Shown: positions 20,476 to 28,902 of the stretch, piece by piece | How the letters are laid out: each line of letters starts with the position of its first letter | Position numbering within the stretch: position 1 is the first letter of the stretch | Assembly (NCBI RefSeq): GCF_036812735.1 | Contig: NZ_CP117523.1 | Coordinates: forward strand, 248,001-312,000 | From: Terrisporobacter glycolicus ATCC 14880 = DSM 1288 | GTDB taxonomy: Bacteria; Bacillota; Clostridia; Peptostreptococcales; Peptostreptococcaceae | Direction: 5' to 3' | DNA: 64,000 nucleotides | Notes under the pieces: model-generated | Told to the model about the DNA's origin: nothing | Seen by the model: only the letters and a program-made list of their open reading frames with translations | Databases searched by the model: none | Program-made: the position numbers and the translations under genes

Positions 20476-23010
20476 ATGGATTTTAAAGAATTAAAAAAAG
20501 ATTTTTATTGGGCAGGAGTGTTAGATAAGGATTTAAGAGTTTTTGACATTATTATGGAAACAGAGTTCGGCACTACTTATAATTCTTATGTGTTAAAAAC
20601 CAATGATAAAGTTGTATTATTTGAGACAGCTAAAGTTAAATTTTTCGACCCGTATTTAGAAAGTTTAAAAGAAGTCGTAGACATAAGTAAGATTGATTAT
20701 ATTGTGGTTAATCATACTGAACCAGATCATGTGGGTAGTGTAGAGAAATTAATAGACTTAAATCCTAATATAAAAGTAGTAGGAAGTACAGTAGCAATAA
20801 ACTTCTTGAAAAATATAGTTAATCATGACTTTTATAGTTTAACTGTTAAGGATAACGATACCTTGAAAGTTGGAGACAAAACATTAAGATTTATTTCTGT
20901 ACCACACTTACATTGGCCAGATACTATGTATACTTATATAGAGGAAGACGAAACTTTAATTACATGTGATTCATTTGGTGCTCACTATTGTTTAGATGAT
21001 GTAGTATTAAGTAAAGTAACTGATAATGAAGGATATATGAGAGCTGCAAAATATTACTTTGATAATATAATAGGTCCATTTAAACCACATATGCTAAAAG
21101 CATTAGATAAAATAAAAGATTTAAAAGTAAATATGATTTGTACAGGACATGGGCCTGTAATAGATTGTAGAATTGATGAAATAAAAGAAACTTATAAAAA
21201 ATGGTGTACAGTTATAAATCCAAATCCAAGAAAAACAGTAATAATCCCTTATGTTAGTGCCTATGGATACACAAAAGAATTGGCACATGAAATAGAAAAA
21301 GGTATAAAAGATAGTGGAGATATAGATGTTAGAATTTATGACTTGGTTGAAAGTGATACATCTAAGGTGTTGGAGGAAATAGGTTTTGCAGATGGACTAT
21401 TATTTGGAACACCAACAATTGTTGGAGAAGCATTAAAACCTATTTGGGATTTAACAACTTCAATATTTGCAGGAACTCATGGAGGAAAGCTTGCCAGTGC
21501 TTTTGGTAGCTATGGCTGGAGTGGAGAAGGAGTACCTCATATTCTAGAAAGATTAAAACAACTTAAAATGAAAGTGGTAGATGGATTTAGAATTAAGTTT
21601 AAACCAGGAAAAAAAGATTTGAAAGATGCTTATGAATATGGATTTAACTTTGGATGTATATTATTAAACAAAGAAAATAAAAAAGATAAAAATAAATCTA
21701 CAGAAACACCACTTGTTAAATGTGTAGTTTGTGGAGAAATATTTGATGCTAGTCTGGATATATGCCCAGTATGTGGTGTTGGAAGAGACAACTTTATACC
21801 AGTTAATGTGCAAGAAAGCAACTTTAAGAAGGATACAAAGGAGATATTCTTAATTCTTGGTAATGGCGCTGCGGGTATAAATGCTGCAAAATCTATAAGA
21901 GAAAGAAACAATACTTGTAATATAGTCATGGTATCAAATGAAAAAGTATTGAGTTATAATAGACCAATGCTTACTAAAAGTATGATTGCGAAATTTGATG
22001 CTAGCCAATTAGCTATTTATAATGAAGAATGGTACAAGGAAAATAATATAACTAATATATTAGATAAAAATGTAATAGATATAAATACAGAAGAGAAAAT
22101 AGTAACTTTAGATGGCGATATGAAACTTAAATATGATAAATGTATTTATGCACTCGGTGCAGAATCATTTATACCACCAATTGCTGGCCATGATAAAGAA
22201 GGAGTAATAGCAATTAGAAGAATCTCTGATACTGATAAGATAAATAAAGCACTTTCAAATGTTAAAAATGCAGTAGTTATAGGTGGAGGAGTACTAGGAT
22301 TAGAAGCCGCTTGGGAACTTTGTAAAGCCAAATGCAACGTAACTGTATTAGAACTTGCACCTGGTTTAATGCCTCGTCAATTAGATGAAAAATCAGGTGG
22401 ATTTTTAGCTAATATAATTAAAGGAACAGGAATAGATTTAAAATTAAATGTTAAAATTGATAGTATTGAAGGGGAAGATTGTGTTACAGGAATAAAACTT
22501 GGTGATGGAGAAATAATACCAGCGGACTTAGTAGTAGTATCTTGTGGTGTTAGAGCAAACACATCACTGGCATCAACTTGTGGAATAAATGTGAAAAAGG
22601 CAGTAATAGTAAATGAAAAAATGGAAACTAATAAATCTGATATATATGCATGTGGAGATTGTACAGAATTTGAAAATATAAATTATGCTATATGGCCACA
22701 AGCTGTAGAAATGGGTAAAGTTGCAGGAGCAAATGCAGCTGGGGACTCATTAACATATGAAACAGTTAGTGCAGGACTCACTTTTAATGGAATGGATACT
22801 TCTTTATTTGCCATAGGAGACAATGGAAAAGATCCAAATAAAAAGTATAAAACAGTAGAATTTGCAGATGAACAAAAACAAACGTATGAAAAATACTATT
22901 TTGTAAATAACCGCTTAAGTGGAGTTATACTAATAGGTGATACAAGTAAATTAGTAGATTTAACTATGGCAGTAGAAGAAAGTAGACTATTCAATAAAAT
23001 ATTTAAGTAA
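20476..23010 (+). CDS. Class F flavodiiron protein: FDP + rubredoxin + NADH:rubredoxin reductase
   Basis: 844-aa three-module enzyme. (1) A metallo-beta-lactamase diiron domain, with H80xE82xD84-H85 in NHTEPDHVGS, then HLHWPD, DSFGAHY and GHGPV, so all expected ligands are present. (2) A flavodoxin domain from about residue 255 (IPYVSAYGYTKELA). (3) A short-spacer rubredoxin with CVVC near 416 and CPVCG. (4) An FAD/NAD reductase from about 457 (LGNGAAGINAAKSIRE, VVIGGGVLGLEAAWEL, YACGDC). Class F FDPs of Clostridioides difficile take electrons from NADH to reduce O2 (and H2O2) to water. This is an oxygen-defence enzyme for an anaerobe. It is monocistronic, with its own terminator. Confidence 0.93.
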   Translation: MDFKELKKDFYWAGVLDKDLRVFDIIMETEFGTTYNSYVLKTNDKVVLFETAKVKFFDPYLESLKEVVDISKIDYIVVNHTEPDHVGSVEKLIDLNPNIKVVGSTVAINFLKNIVNHDFYSLTVKDNDTLKVGDKTLRFISVPHLHWPDTMYTYIEEDETLITCDSFGAHYCLDDVVLSKVTDNEGYMRAAKYYFDNIIGPFKPHMLKALDKIKDLKVNMICTGHGPVIDCRIDEIKETYKKWCTVINPNPRKTVIIPYVSAYGYTKELAHEIEKGIKDSGDIDVRIYDLVESDTSKVLEEIGFADGLLFGTPTIVGEALKPIWDLTTSIFAGTHGGKLASAFGSYGWSGEGVPHILERLKQLKMKVVDGFRIKFKPGKKDLKDAYEYGFNFGCILLNKENKKDKNKSTETPLVKCVVCGEIFDASLDICPVCGVGRDNFIPVNVQESNFKKDTKEIFLILGNGAAGINAAKSIRERNNTCNIVMVSNEKVLSYNRPMLTKSMIAKFDASQLAIYNEEWYKENNITNILDKNVIDINTEEKIVTLDGDMKLKYDKCIYALGAESFIPPIAGHDKEGVIAIRRISDTDKINKALSNVKNAVVIGGGVLGLEAAWELCKAKCNVTVLELAPGLMPRQLDEKSGGFLANIIKGTGIDLKLNVKIDSIEGEDCVTGIKLGDGEIIPADLVVVSCGVRANTSLASTCGINVKKAVIVNEKMETNKSDIYACGDCTEFENINYAIWPQAVEMGKVAGANAAGDSLTYETVSAGLTFNGMDTSLFAIGDNGKDPNKKYKTVEFADEQKQTYEKYYFVNNRLSGVILIGDTSKLVDLTMAVEESRLFNKIFK

Positions 23011-23028
23011 AAATTATATATAAAGATA

Positions 23029-23063
23029 AAACCTCTAAGTTATAAGGACTTAGAGGTTTTTAT
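23029..23063 (+). terminator. Intrinsic terminator of the flavodiiron gene
   Basis: AACCTCTAAGT pairs with ACTTAGAGGTT around a 7-base loop, followed by TTTAT. Confidence 0.85.
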
Positions 23064-23196
23064 AATAAAACTTTAAATAAAGTATAAAAGAAGGTTAGAT
23101 AATAACTATAATATGTATATAATATAAATATGTTCTATTTAATTTAAAAAATTTATAGGATAAAATAAATAGTATTTAAAAAAAAAGAGGAGACGT

Positions 23197-23838
23197 ATGT
23201 TTGATTTTAAGGGTGCTATATTTGATTTAGATGGAACTTTAATTGATTCTATGGGAGTATGGGAGAAAATAGATAAAGAATTTTTAAAAAAACGAAATAT
23301 AGATATTCCATGTGATTATATAGAAAAAATAAGTTCTATGAGTTTTGAGAAAGTAGCACAGTATACTATAAACAGATTTAATTTAAAAGAAAGTGAAGAG
23401 GAACTTATAAAAGAATGGAATAGAATGGCTATATATGAGTATTCAAATAATATTAGTTTAAAGCAAAATGTAAGAGAATATTTAAAAAAACTAAACGATA
23501 ATAATATTAAAATAGCTCTATCAACATCATCGCCAAGGATACTTTATGAATCTGTACTAAAGAATAATCGTATCTATGAATACTTTGATGTACTGGTTTC
23601 CTTAGAAGATGTAAAACGGGATAAAAATTATCCGGATATATACTTATTAGCTGCAGAAAAATTAAATCTAAATCCACAAGACTGTGTTGGTTTTGAGGAT
23701 ATTTTAATAGGAATAAATACTTTAAAAAAGGCTGAGTTCAAAACAGTAGGTGTATATGATAAATATGCAGATTCTGAGATTGATGATATAAAAGAAATAA
23801 GTGATAAATTTATATACAGTTTTAAGGAAATAATGTAA
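23197..23838 (+). CDS. HAD-family phosphatase (beta-phosphoglucomutase-like)
   Basis: 213-aa HAD hydrolase. Motif I is IFDLDGTLIDS (catalytic Asp near residue 9), followed by a helical cap (about 15-85), motif II ALSTSSP, a lysine-containing motif III region (VKRDKNYPDIY) and the acidic motif IV FEDILIG. This is subfamily IA and could be a phosphatase or a phosphoglucomutase-type enzyme; the substrate is not predictable. AGAGGAG precedes the ATG. It is convergent with tam across a palindromic terminator. Confidence 0.88.
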   Translation: MFDFKGAIFDLDGTLIDSMGVWEKIDKEFLKKRNIDIPCDYIEKISSMSFEKVAQYTINRFNLKESEEELIKEWNRMAIYEYSNNISLKQNVREYLKKLNDNNIKIALSTSSPRILYESVLKNNRIYEYFDVLVSLEDVKRDKNYPDIYLLAAEKLNLNPQDCVGFEDILIGINTLKKAEFKTVGVYDKYADSEIDDIKEISDKFIYSFKEIM

Positions 23839-23853
23839 TAAATTTTGTTTTAA

Positions 23854-23899
23854 AGATAAAAAATAAGGTATATGTTAACATATACCTTATTTTTTATCT
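23854..23899. terminator. Bidirectional terminator, 46-bp perfect palindrome
   Basis: The core GGTATATGTTAACATATACC is flanked by A-run and T-run arms, and the symmetry extends from 23854 to 23899 without mismatch. It serves the convergent HAD and tam genes and overlaps the tam stop codon. Confidence 0.9.
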
Positions 23900-24677
23900 A
23901 TTTTGCAGCAACTAAAAATAATCTTTCATAATTAAATAAAACAGAACCATTAGGTCTTGGAAAATATACATTTTTAAGTTTAATGTAGAAGTTATTTTTA
24001 AAGTTTGAAATTATTTCTTCATCTGGGAATGCATTTAAATAAGGGACTAAAGTTGTACTTTCATACCATTTTAAGATATCGTCTAAGCTATCCATGGCAT
24101 GAGTGTATGTAGTTGACCAAATATAGATGCTTTCAGGATTAAATAATGAAGATAAAATATCATAGTGATACTCCTTAGATTTAGTGTTAAATCTTAAGCT
24201 TTTATTATCTAAATATTGCTTGTATTTTTTTACATGTTCTAATTCATACAATGCTTGTTGAGCCTTGACTTCATCAACTAAAGGCAATTGTATAGCAAGT
24301 ACACCTTTGTCTTCAAGCAAATTATATAAAGATTTTATTAAATTTTCATGATCAGGAATACGTTGAATAGCGGCATTTGAAAAAATGATGTCAAATTTAC
24401 CTAGAGCGGATAAATCATCTGTCGCATCTTGCAAAATAAATTTAGTATCATCATATAAGCTTCTAGCTTTTTCAATCATAGCTTTTGAATTATCAATGCC
24501 TATTATTTCTGAATTAGGCCATCTTTTCTTTAGCTCATGAGTACTATTTCCTGATCCGCATCCAACATCTAGTATTTTTTTGGGATTTATTACCTCTATT
24601 CTTGATATTAAATCTTTAGCAGGTAGTGTTCTTTCTTTTTCAAATTTTAAATAAAGATCTGGATTCCAATCTAACAT
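23898..24677 (-). CDS. tam: Trans-aconitate 2-methyltransferase-like SAM methyltransferase
   Basis: 259-aa class I methyltransferase. The SAM motif ILDVGCGSGNST is near residue 33, followed by IIGIDNSKAMIEKA and the acidic FDIIFSNAAIQRI. The N-terminus MLDWNPDLYLKFEKERTLPA closely follows the E. coli Tam pattern, and length and late motifs fit. Tam detoxifies trans-aconitate formed from cis-aconitate. In a clostridium with an incomplete TCA cycle the real substrate may differ. AAGGGGGA precedes the start. Confidence 0.85.
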   Translation of the reverse strand: MLDWNPDLYLKFEKERTLPAKDLISRIEVINPKKILDVGCGSGNSTHELKKRWPNSEIIGIDNSKAMIEKARSLYDDTKFILQDATDDLSALGKFDIIFSNAAIQRIPDHENLIKSLYNLLEDKGVLAIQLPLVDEVKAQQALYELEHVKKYKQYLDNKSLRFNTKSKEYHYDILSSLFNPESIYIWSTTYTHAMDSLDDILKWYESTTLVPYLNAFPDEEIISNFKNNFYIKLKNVYFPRPNGSVLFNYERLFLVAAK

Positions 24678-24924
24678 TTAAAGTCCCCCTTTTTAATGGA
24701 ATTATTGTAATAATTCTTATAATTAGAAAATAGCATGTTATTAATGGAAATGCAAGAAAAAAATGGATGAATTCAATTTTCATAAAAAGAAAAAAATAAT
24801 AATGTAGACATATTTAAATGAAACTATATTCTGCATGACAATAATGTAATAAAATCTTAATATTATTAATTTAGAATTATGTTGTATACTTATAATATAA
24901 GAAAATAAAAACTAGGAGATAACT

Positions 24925-25980
24925 ATGGATAATAAAAAAAAGAAAACTTTCCTAAGATATGTATTTTTACTATGTTTAATGGGTGGAACTATATATCTAG
25001 TTTTAAAAAGTTTAGACATAAGTATGTTGTCTAACGTTATTACTATGGTAAATAAGGAGTATTTATTAATAGGGGGAGTAGCGATTTTATTTTATATTAT
25101 TCTTGAAGGAATAATATTGCAAATGATAATTAATGAACAACATAAATTGAAGAGTTCATTTGTAGGTTTTAAGCTAGCCATAATGGGGTTTTATTATAAT
25201 TTAGTAACACCTTTTGCATCTGGTAGTCAACCTGTTCAAATATATGTACTAAATAAATACAAAGTTCCACTAAGTAAAGCGACGGGAATAATAACTAATA
25301 AAACTATACTTTATCAAGTAGTAATTACAATTTACTGTACTATATTTATTTTTATGAATGCTAGTGAATTAAAGTATGATTTGAAAACAGTGATGCCTTT
25401 TGTTATGTTGGGATTAGCAGTAAATTTATTTACATTTATAATTGGATTTTTAGCAATTATAAATACACCAAAGATAAAAGAAATATGTCATAACGTAGTA
25501 AGATATTTATTAAAATTTAAATTATTTAAATTTTTACAATCTAAAGAAGATAATATAGATTCATTTATAGAGGAATACACAGAGTCAATTAAGTTTTTTA
25601 TGAAAAATAAGAAGTTACTTATTACTACTGTGACTTTAACCATAATCCAAATATCATTCTACTTTAGTGTTGCCTACTGGATATATAGAGCATTTAATTT
25701 AAACGGTCATAGTTTTATTTATCTAATGACTCTTCAAGTATATTTGTATATGGCTATATCACCAATACCAACACCAGGGAACATTGGAGCTAATGAATTG
25801 GCGTTCTTTACTATATTCAAGCGAGTATTCCCACAAACATTATTAGGATATGCTGTATTCTTATATGGTGGATTTATGTATTACTTAATATTAATACTAA
25901 GTGGAATTTTCACCATATATTCACATTATAGAATGGATAAAAAAATGGAATCTGGTAAAATTAGTTTAAAAACTACGTAA
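24925..25980 (+). CDS. YbhN/UPF0104-family membrane protein (lysyl-PG synthase flippase-like domain)
   Basis: 351-aa protein with about 7-8 hydrophobic helices. Signature features of the family are FYYNLVTPFASGSQPVQIY (about 90-108), where the polar G-x-Q-P stretch sits between helices, and PIPTPGNIGANELAFF (about 277-292). The same membrane domain is the flippase half of MprF, but no lysyl-transferase domain is attached here. The role is therefore probable lipid or lipid-linked substrate handling (inference). AGGAG precedes the ATG; a small DUF3783-like gene follows after 13 bp. Confidence 0.85.
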   Translation: MDNKKKKTFLRYVFLLCLMGGTIYLVLKSLDISMLSNVITMVNKEYLLIGGVAILFYIILEGIILQMIINEQHKLKSSFVGFKLAIMGFYYNLVTPFASGSQPVQIYVLNKYKVPLSKATGIITNKTILYQVVITIYCTIFIFMNASELKYDLKTVMPFVMLGLAVNLFTFIIGFLAIINTPKIKEICHNVVRYLLKFKLFKFLQSKEDNIDSFIEEYTESIKFFMKNKKLLITTVTLTIIQISFYFSVAYWIYRAFNLNGHSFIYLMTLQVYLYMAISPIPTPGNIGANELAFFTIFKRVFPQTLLGYAVFLYGGFMYYLILILSGIFTIYSHYRMDKKMESGKISLKTT

Positions 25981-25993
25981 AATAGGAGGCAAA

Positions 25994-26413
25994 ATGTCGT
26001 TTGAGAAATTAAACCAAAGCTCAATAAGCAATATTCATGATAGAAGTTGCATAATTGTAGTTAATTTTAATAAAAAAGAATGTAGTATGATTAAAAACAT
26101 AGGAAGACTTGTAGGAATTAAAGACTGCATTTTTGTAGATAGTAAAAATGGAAAAAGTGTTATAAAAGATATATTAAATGATACTGTATCTGATGGTAAC
26201 GAAGAAGTATGGACCAATAAAGCTATAATTTTTAATAATATTACTCAATTAAAAATTAATGGATTTTTAGACAGTTTAAAGAAAATGAAAATAGCAAGAC
26301 CTTTAAGTGCCATTGTGACAGATACAACTATAGACTGGACTTTAAACAAGTTAGTTTACAATTTAATCCAAGAAAGACAGGCATTAAAGTCAGGTCAAAC
26401 TTTAAATCACTAA
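25994..26413 (+). CDS. DUF3783-like protein (139 aa)
   Basis: The C-terminal half (about residues 75-130) has the pattern of DUF3783: an FNNITQLKINGFLDSLKK segment, then RPLSAIVTDTTIDWTLNKL and NLIQERQAL, matching the family's 'A-V-T-x-T-N-x-x-W-T-L-x-x-L' core. The family call is from memory; the function is unknown. It is co-transcribed with the YbhN-like gene (13-bp gap, AGGAGG) and ends at a clear terminator. Confidence 0.7.
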   Translation: MSFEKLNQSSISNIHDRSCIIVVNFNKKECSMIKNIGRLVGIKDCIFVDSKNGKSVIKDILNDTVSDGNEEVWTNKAIIFNNITQLKINGFLDSLKKMKIARPLSAIVTDTTIDWTLNKLVYNLIQERQALKSGQTLNH

Positions 26414-26511
26414 AATAGAAATGACATAATCATTTTTAAAATGGACAAAATAATAGTAACAAATAAATATAAAATTATGATTTAATTTGTATTTATTTGT
26501 TCATATAGATT

Positions 26512-26545
26512 AATCCTTCAAAATATTTTTGAAGGATTTTTTATT
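26512..26545 (+). terminator. Intrinsic terminator
   Basis: AATCCTTCAAAA pairs with TTTTGAAGGATT around a 3-base loop, followed by TTTTATT. It closes the ybhN/DUF3783 operon. Confidence 0.85.
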
Positions 26546-26634
26546 ATGTAACAAAGGTATTTTTTTGAAATATATAGAATATATGATAAGTATGTGGAAA
26601 TTTTTTTAGTTCAGTTGAAGGGAGATGAGTTGTT

Positions 26635-27585
26635 ATTAAAGCATTATTTACACTCAAATTTAGTGAAGAAGAATTTGATAGAATAAGGGATTTAGGATAT
26701 GATGTTATTTTTAAGAGTGAAGGTTCAAAATCTACTTTAGATAAAATTAAAGATGATGAGTTAGAATCTATAGACGTATTAGTAACTTATAATTCCTTTG
26801 AAAAATTAAATATATCAAAAATGAAAAATTTAAAGTACATACAGCTAGGTAGTACAGGATTTGATCAAATACCTATAGATAAAGTCATAAATAGAGATAT
26901 AATTTTATGTAATAACAAAGGTGGATACAGTATTCCTATTTCAGAATGGATTGTATCGATGATTTTACAAATATATAAAAATACCAAAGGATTTTATAAT
27001 AAACAGTATAAAAGACAGTGGATATGCGATTATAGCGTTTCTGAAGTTTATGGCAAAAGAATAGGATTTTTAGGAACAGGAACAATTGCCTTGGAAAGCG
27101 CTAAACGACTAAAAGCTTTTGGGGTAGAAATATGGGGATGTAATACAGATGGAAGAAGTATAAAGTATTTTGATGAATGTCTTTCAACAGAAAATATGAA
27201 TGATGTATTTAAAAACTGTGATATAGTAGTAAGTACTATTCCTTCTACAAGGCAAACGTATAAACTTATTGATAAATCAAAGTTTAATCTTATGAAAGAA
27301 GGATCATCATTTATTAATGTGGGAAGAGGAAAAATTGTAGATGAAGATGATTTGATAGAATATGCTCATAAATTTAGAGGAATAGCTCTTGATGTTTTTC
27401 AAGAAGAACCTTTATGTGAAAATAGTAAACTATGGGATTTAGATAATATAATGATAACTCCTCATAATTCTTGGGTATCACAACAAAATTCATTAAGGAG
27501 TTTTAATTTGTTTTATAATAATTTGAAAAAATTTATTTCAAATAAGGAATTAGAAAATATGGTAGAAATAGAAAAAGGTTATTAG
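26635..27585 (+). CDS. D-isomer-specific 2-hydroxyacid dehydrogenase without a canonical start codon
   Basis: NAD-dependent 2-hydroxyacid dehydrogenase. From 26635 it would be 316 aa, normal for the family. The N-terminal catalytic domain (IKALFTLKFSEEEFDRI, then YIQLGSTGFDQIPIDK) is followed by the Rossmann GFLGTGTIALESAKRL, the catalytic Arg in VGRGKIVDEDDL, Glu in FQEEPL and His in MITPHNSW. The first in-frame ATG (26821) would remove the first 62 residues of a conserved domain. Between the TGA at 26626 and 26821 there is no ATG, GTG or TTG. AAGGGAG at 26618-26624 fits an AUU start at 26635, 10 bases on. Alternatives are a start-codon mutation or a small frameshift near 26625 (an ATG lies there, one base out of frame). 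Confidence 0.8.
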   Translation: MKALFTLKFSEEEFDRIRDLGYDVIFKSEGSKSTLDKIKDDELESIDVLVTYNSFEKLNISKMKNLKYIQLGSTGFDQIPIDKVINRDIILCNNKGGYSIPISEWIVSMILQIYKNTKGFYNKQYKRQWICDYSVSEVYGKRIGFLGTGTIALESAKRLKAFGVEIWGCNTDGRSIKYFDECLSTENMNDVFKNCDIVVSTIPSTRQTYKLIDKSKFNLMKEGSSFINVGRGKIVDEDDLIEYAHKFRGIALDVFQEEPLCENSKLWDLDNIMITPHNSWVSQQNSLRSFNLFYNNLKKFISNKELENMVEIEKGY

Positions 27586-27588
27586 GAA

Positions 27589-27619
27589 AAAAGCATCTAT
27601 ATAGATGCTTTATTTTTTT
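27589..27619 (+). terminator. Intrinsic terminator after the 2-hydroxyacid dehydrogenase
   Basis: AAAGCATCTAT (27590-27600) pairs with ATAGATGCTTT (27601-27611) and is followed by a T-run. Confidence 0.85.
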
Positions 27620-27921
27620 ATGGCAAATTAAGTTGAATAATCACATTATTTGCACTATTCGGTAATTAGACTACTATATATGATAACAAAAAGGTTACAA
27701 ATGATACAGTAAAGAAAAAAGTGTTTCAGAAATAAAATCTAAAATTACTAAAGCATATAAATAAGTAGAGAAATCACAGGAAGAATCAATTTTAAAAAGC
27801 AATGTTTACTTTATGTGTATAGTCAATTAAAAGCTTTAAGAATATATCCATATATTGAAATAGTAACCAAAGGTACCCAAAATTAAAATCAAATACAGTG
27901 ACGAAGACAGGATATACATAG

Positions 27922-28224
27922 AAGATATATTCTGGTAAATATTGTTTAAATAAAATAGTAGATACTAATAGTAATGAAAATGTATACGATATAGTTGTAT
28001 CTTTTTTAAATAGCTATGTGGATGGAAAGAATAATGGATCTGGTGTGGCGGGTCATGTTTTATTTATACATGCAATAATAGATGGAAAAGTATATTACTC
28101 AGATAACTATAGATATTGTGGTATGTCAGAAGGTAGTGTAATAGTTAAAATTATTTCTAAATTTATTAATTATTTTTCATATCATTATGGTGTACCAACA
28201 GGACCCATATATTTCGTGAAGTAG
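27922..28224 (+). pseudogene. Remnant of a decayed secreted or peptidase-like gene
   Basis: An open frame of about 100 codons without a good start or ribosome binding site (a GTG at 28018 is internal). It reads SGKYCLNKIVDTNSNENVYD, then NNGSGVAGHVLFIHAIIDGK and VYYSDNYRYCGMSEGS, ending GVPTGPIYFVK. The Cys, then G-H-V-x-F-I-x-A-I and S-D-N spacing is reminiscent of papain/CHAP-like amidase domains, but this is only a resemblance. Upstream, 27620-27921 is full of stops in all frames and holds no intact gene, as expected if the 5' part has decayed. Confidence 0.45.
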
Positions 28225-28368
28225 AATTTAAAAAGCATATATTTAAAATTTCTATCTACGATTATTTATTATCTAAAAGTTCAATAGCAAAGGTAGTTGG
28301 CCTCAATAGTATTTGTATTATTAATAGATTATAATTTAATTAATACTAATATTTTTAGGGGTGGGGAC

Positions 28369-28779
28369 ATGGATGATGAAATATTAAAGAGACAACTAAG
28401 TGTAGATAAAATAAAACTGATAGAAAAATATTCTCTTACTTGCTCTGATGATATGAGGTGGGAATTTAAGCATGATAAGTACCATTCTGTTAAGTATTTT
28501 TCACATAAATTTGCTCAAAAGGAATCAGCATTAGCACTATTGTTTTATATTAATAGATTGTGTTATGCGAAGATAAAATACTTTGAGAATAATATTGATA
28601 AATATGAACCATATAAGTATGTATTTTTAAGAGGTTTCTGTAAATGTGAAATATACGATATGGAGTTTTTAAAACATAAACCGAGTAACAGTATGATTGA
28701 TATTAGAAATTTAAAAGATATAAAGAATATAGATGAATTTAGAGAATTTTGTGCTGTCTTAGAGAGTTTGGAACCGTAA
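28369..28779 (+). CDS. Hypothetical protein (136 aa)
   Basis: Not recognised. The frame opens further upstream, but GGGGTGGGG directly precedes the ATG at 28369, giving MDDEILKRQLSVDKIKLIEK. The protein is soluble-looking, Lys/Glu/Tyr-rich and predicted helical, with several Cys (CSDD, LCYAKI, FCKCEIYD, EFCAV) but no recognisable zinc motif. It lies between a decayed gene and the hcp operator/terminator palindrome. It could be the last intact part of the same decaying locus. Confidence 0.55.
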   Translation: MDDEILKRQLSVDKIKLIEKYSLTCSDDMRWEFKHDKYHSVKYFSHKFAQKESALALLFYINRLCYAKIKYFENNIDKYEPYKYVFLRGFCKCEIYDMEFLKHKPSNSMIDIRNLKDIKNIDEFREFCAVLESLEP

Positions 28780-28812
28780 CTTAGGATATAAAGAAAATAT
28801 ATTAAAAAAATA

Positions 28813-28846
28813 AAGAATCTGTAACATATGTTACAGATTCTTTTTG
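28813..28846. promoter_or_regulatory. HcpR-type operator (GTAAC-N4-GTTAC) in front of hcp, inside a 30-bp palindrome
   Basis: GTAACATATGTTAC (28821-28834) is the core of a perfect 30-bp palindrome (28813-28842) followed by TTTTTG. It can therefore also terminate the upstream gene. Its centre (28827.5) is 41.5 bp before the start predicted from TATAAT at 28857-28862, the class II activator position of Crp/Fnr proteins. The identical core occurs at 32285-32298. From memory, GTAAC-N4-GTTAC is the clostridial HcpR motif. Confidence 0.75.
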
Positions 28847-28856
28847 TTGTTGTATA

Positions 28857-28862
28857 TATAAT
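28857..28862 (+). promoter_or_regulatory. -10 element of the hcp promoter
   Basis: TATAAT about 40 bp before the hcp start codon, with no good -35 hexamer; the HcpR-type palindrome occupies that place. This suggests an activator-dependent promoter. Confidence 0.6.
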
Positions 28863-28902
28863 GTGTATATAAGATAAACATTAAAAATTTGGAGGGATAA
28901 CA

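Noticed and set aside
26821-27585. ATG at 26821 as the true dehydrogenase start
   Set aside because: It would delete about 62 residues of the conserved N-terminal domain that are encoded in frame directly upstream.
28018-28224. The 68-codon ORF at 28018 as an intact gene
   Set aside because: Coding-like sequence continues upstream of this GTG without a start or ribosome binding site, so it is part of a remnant.
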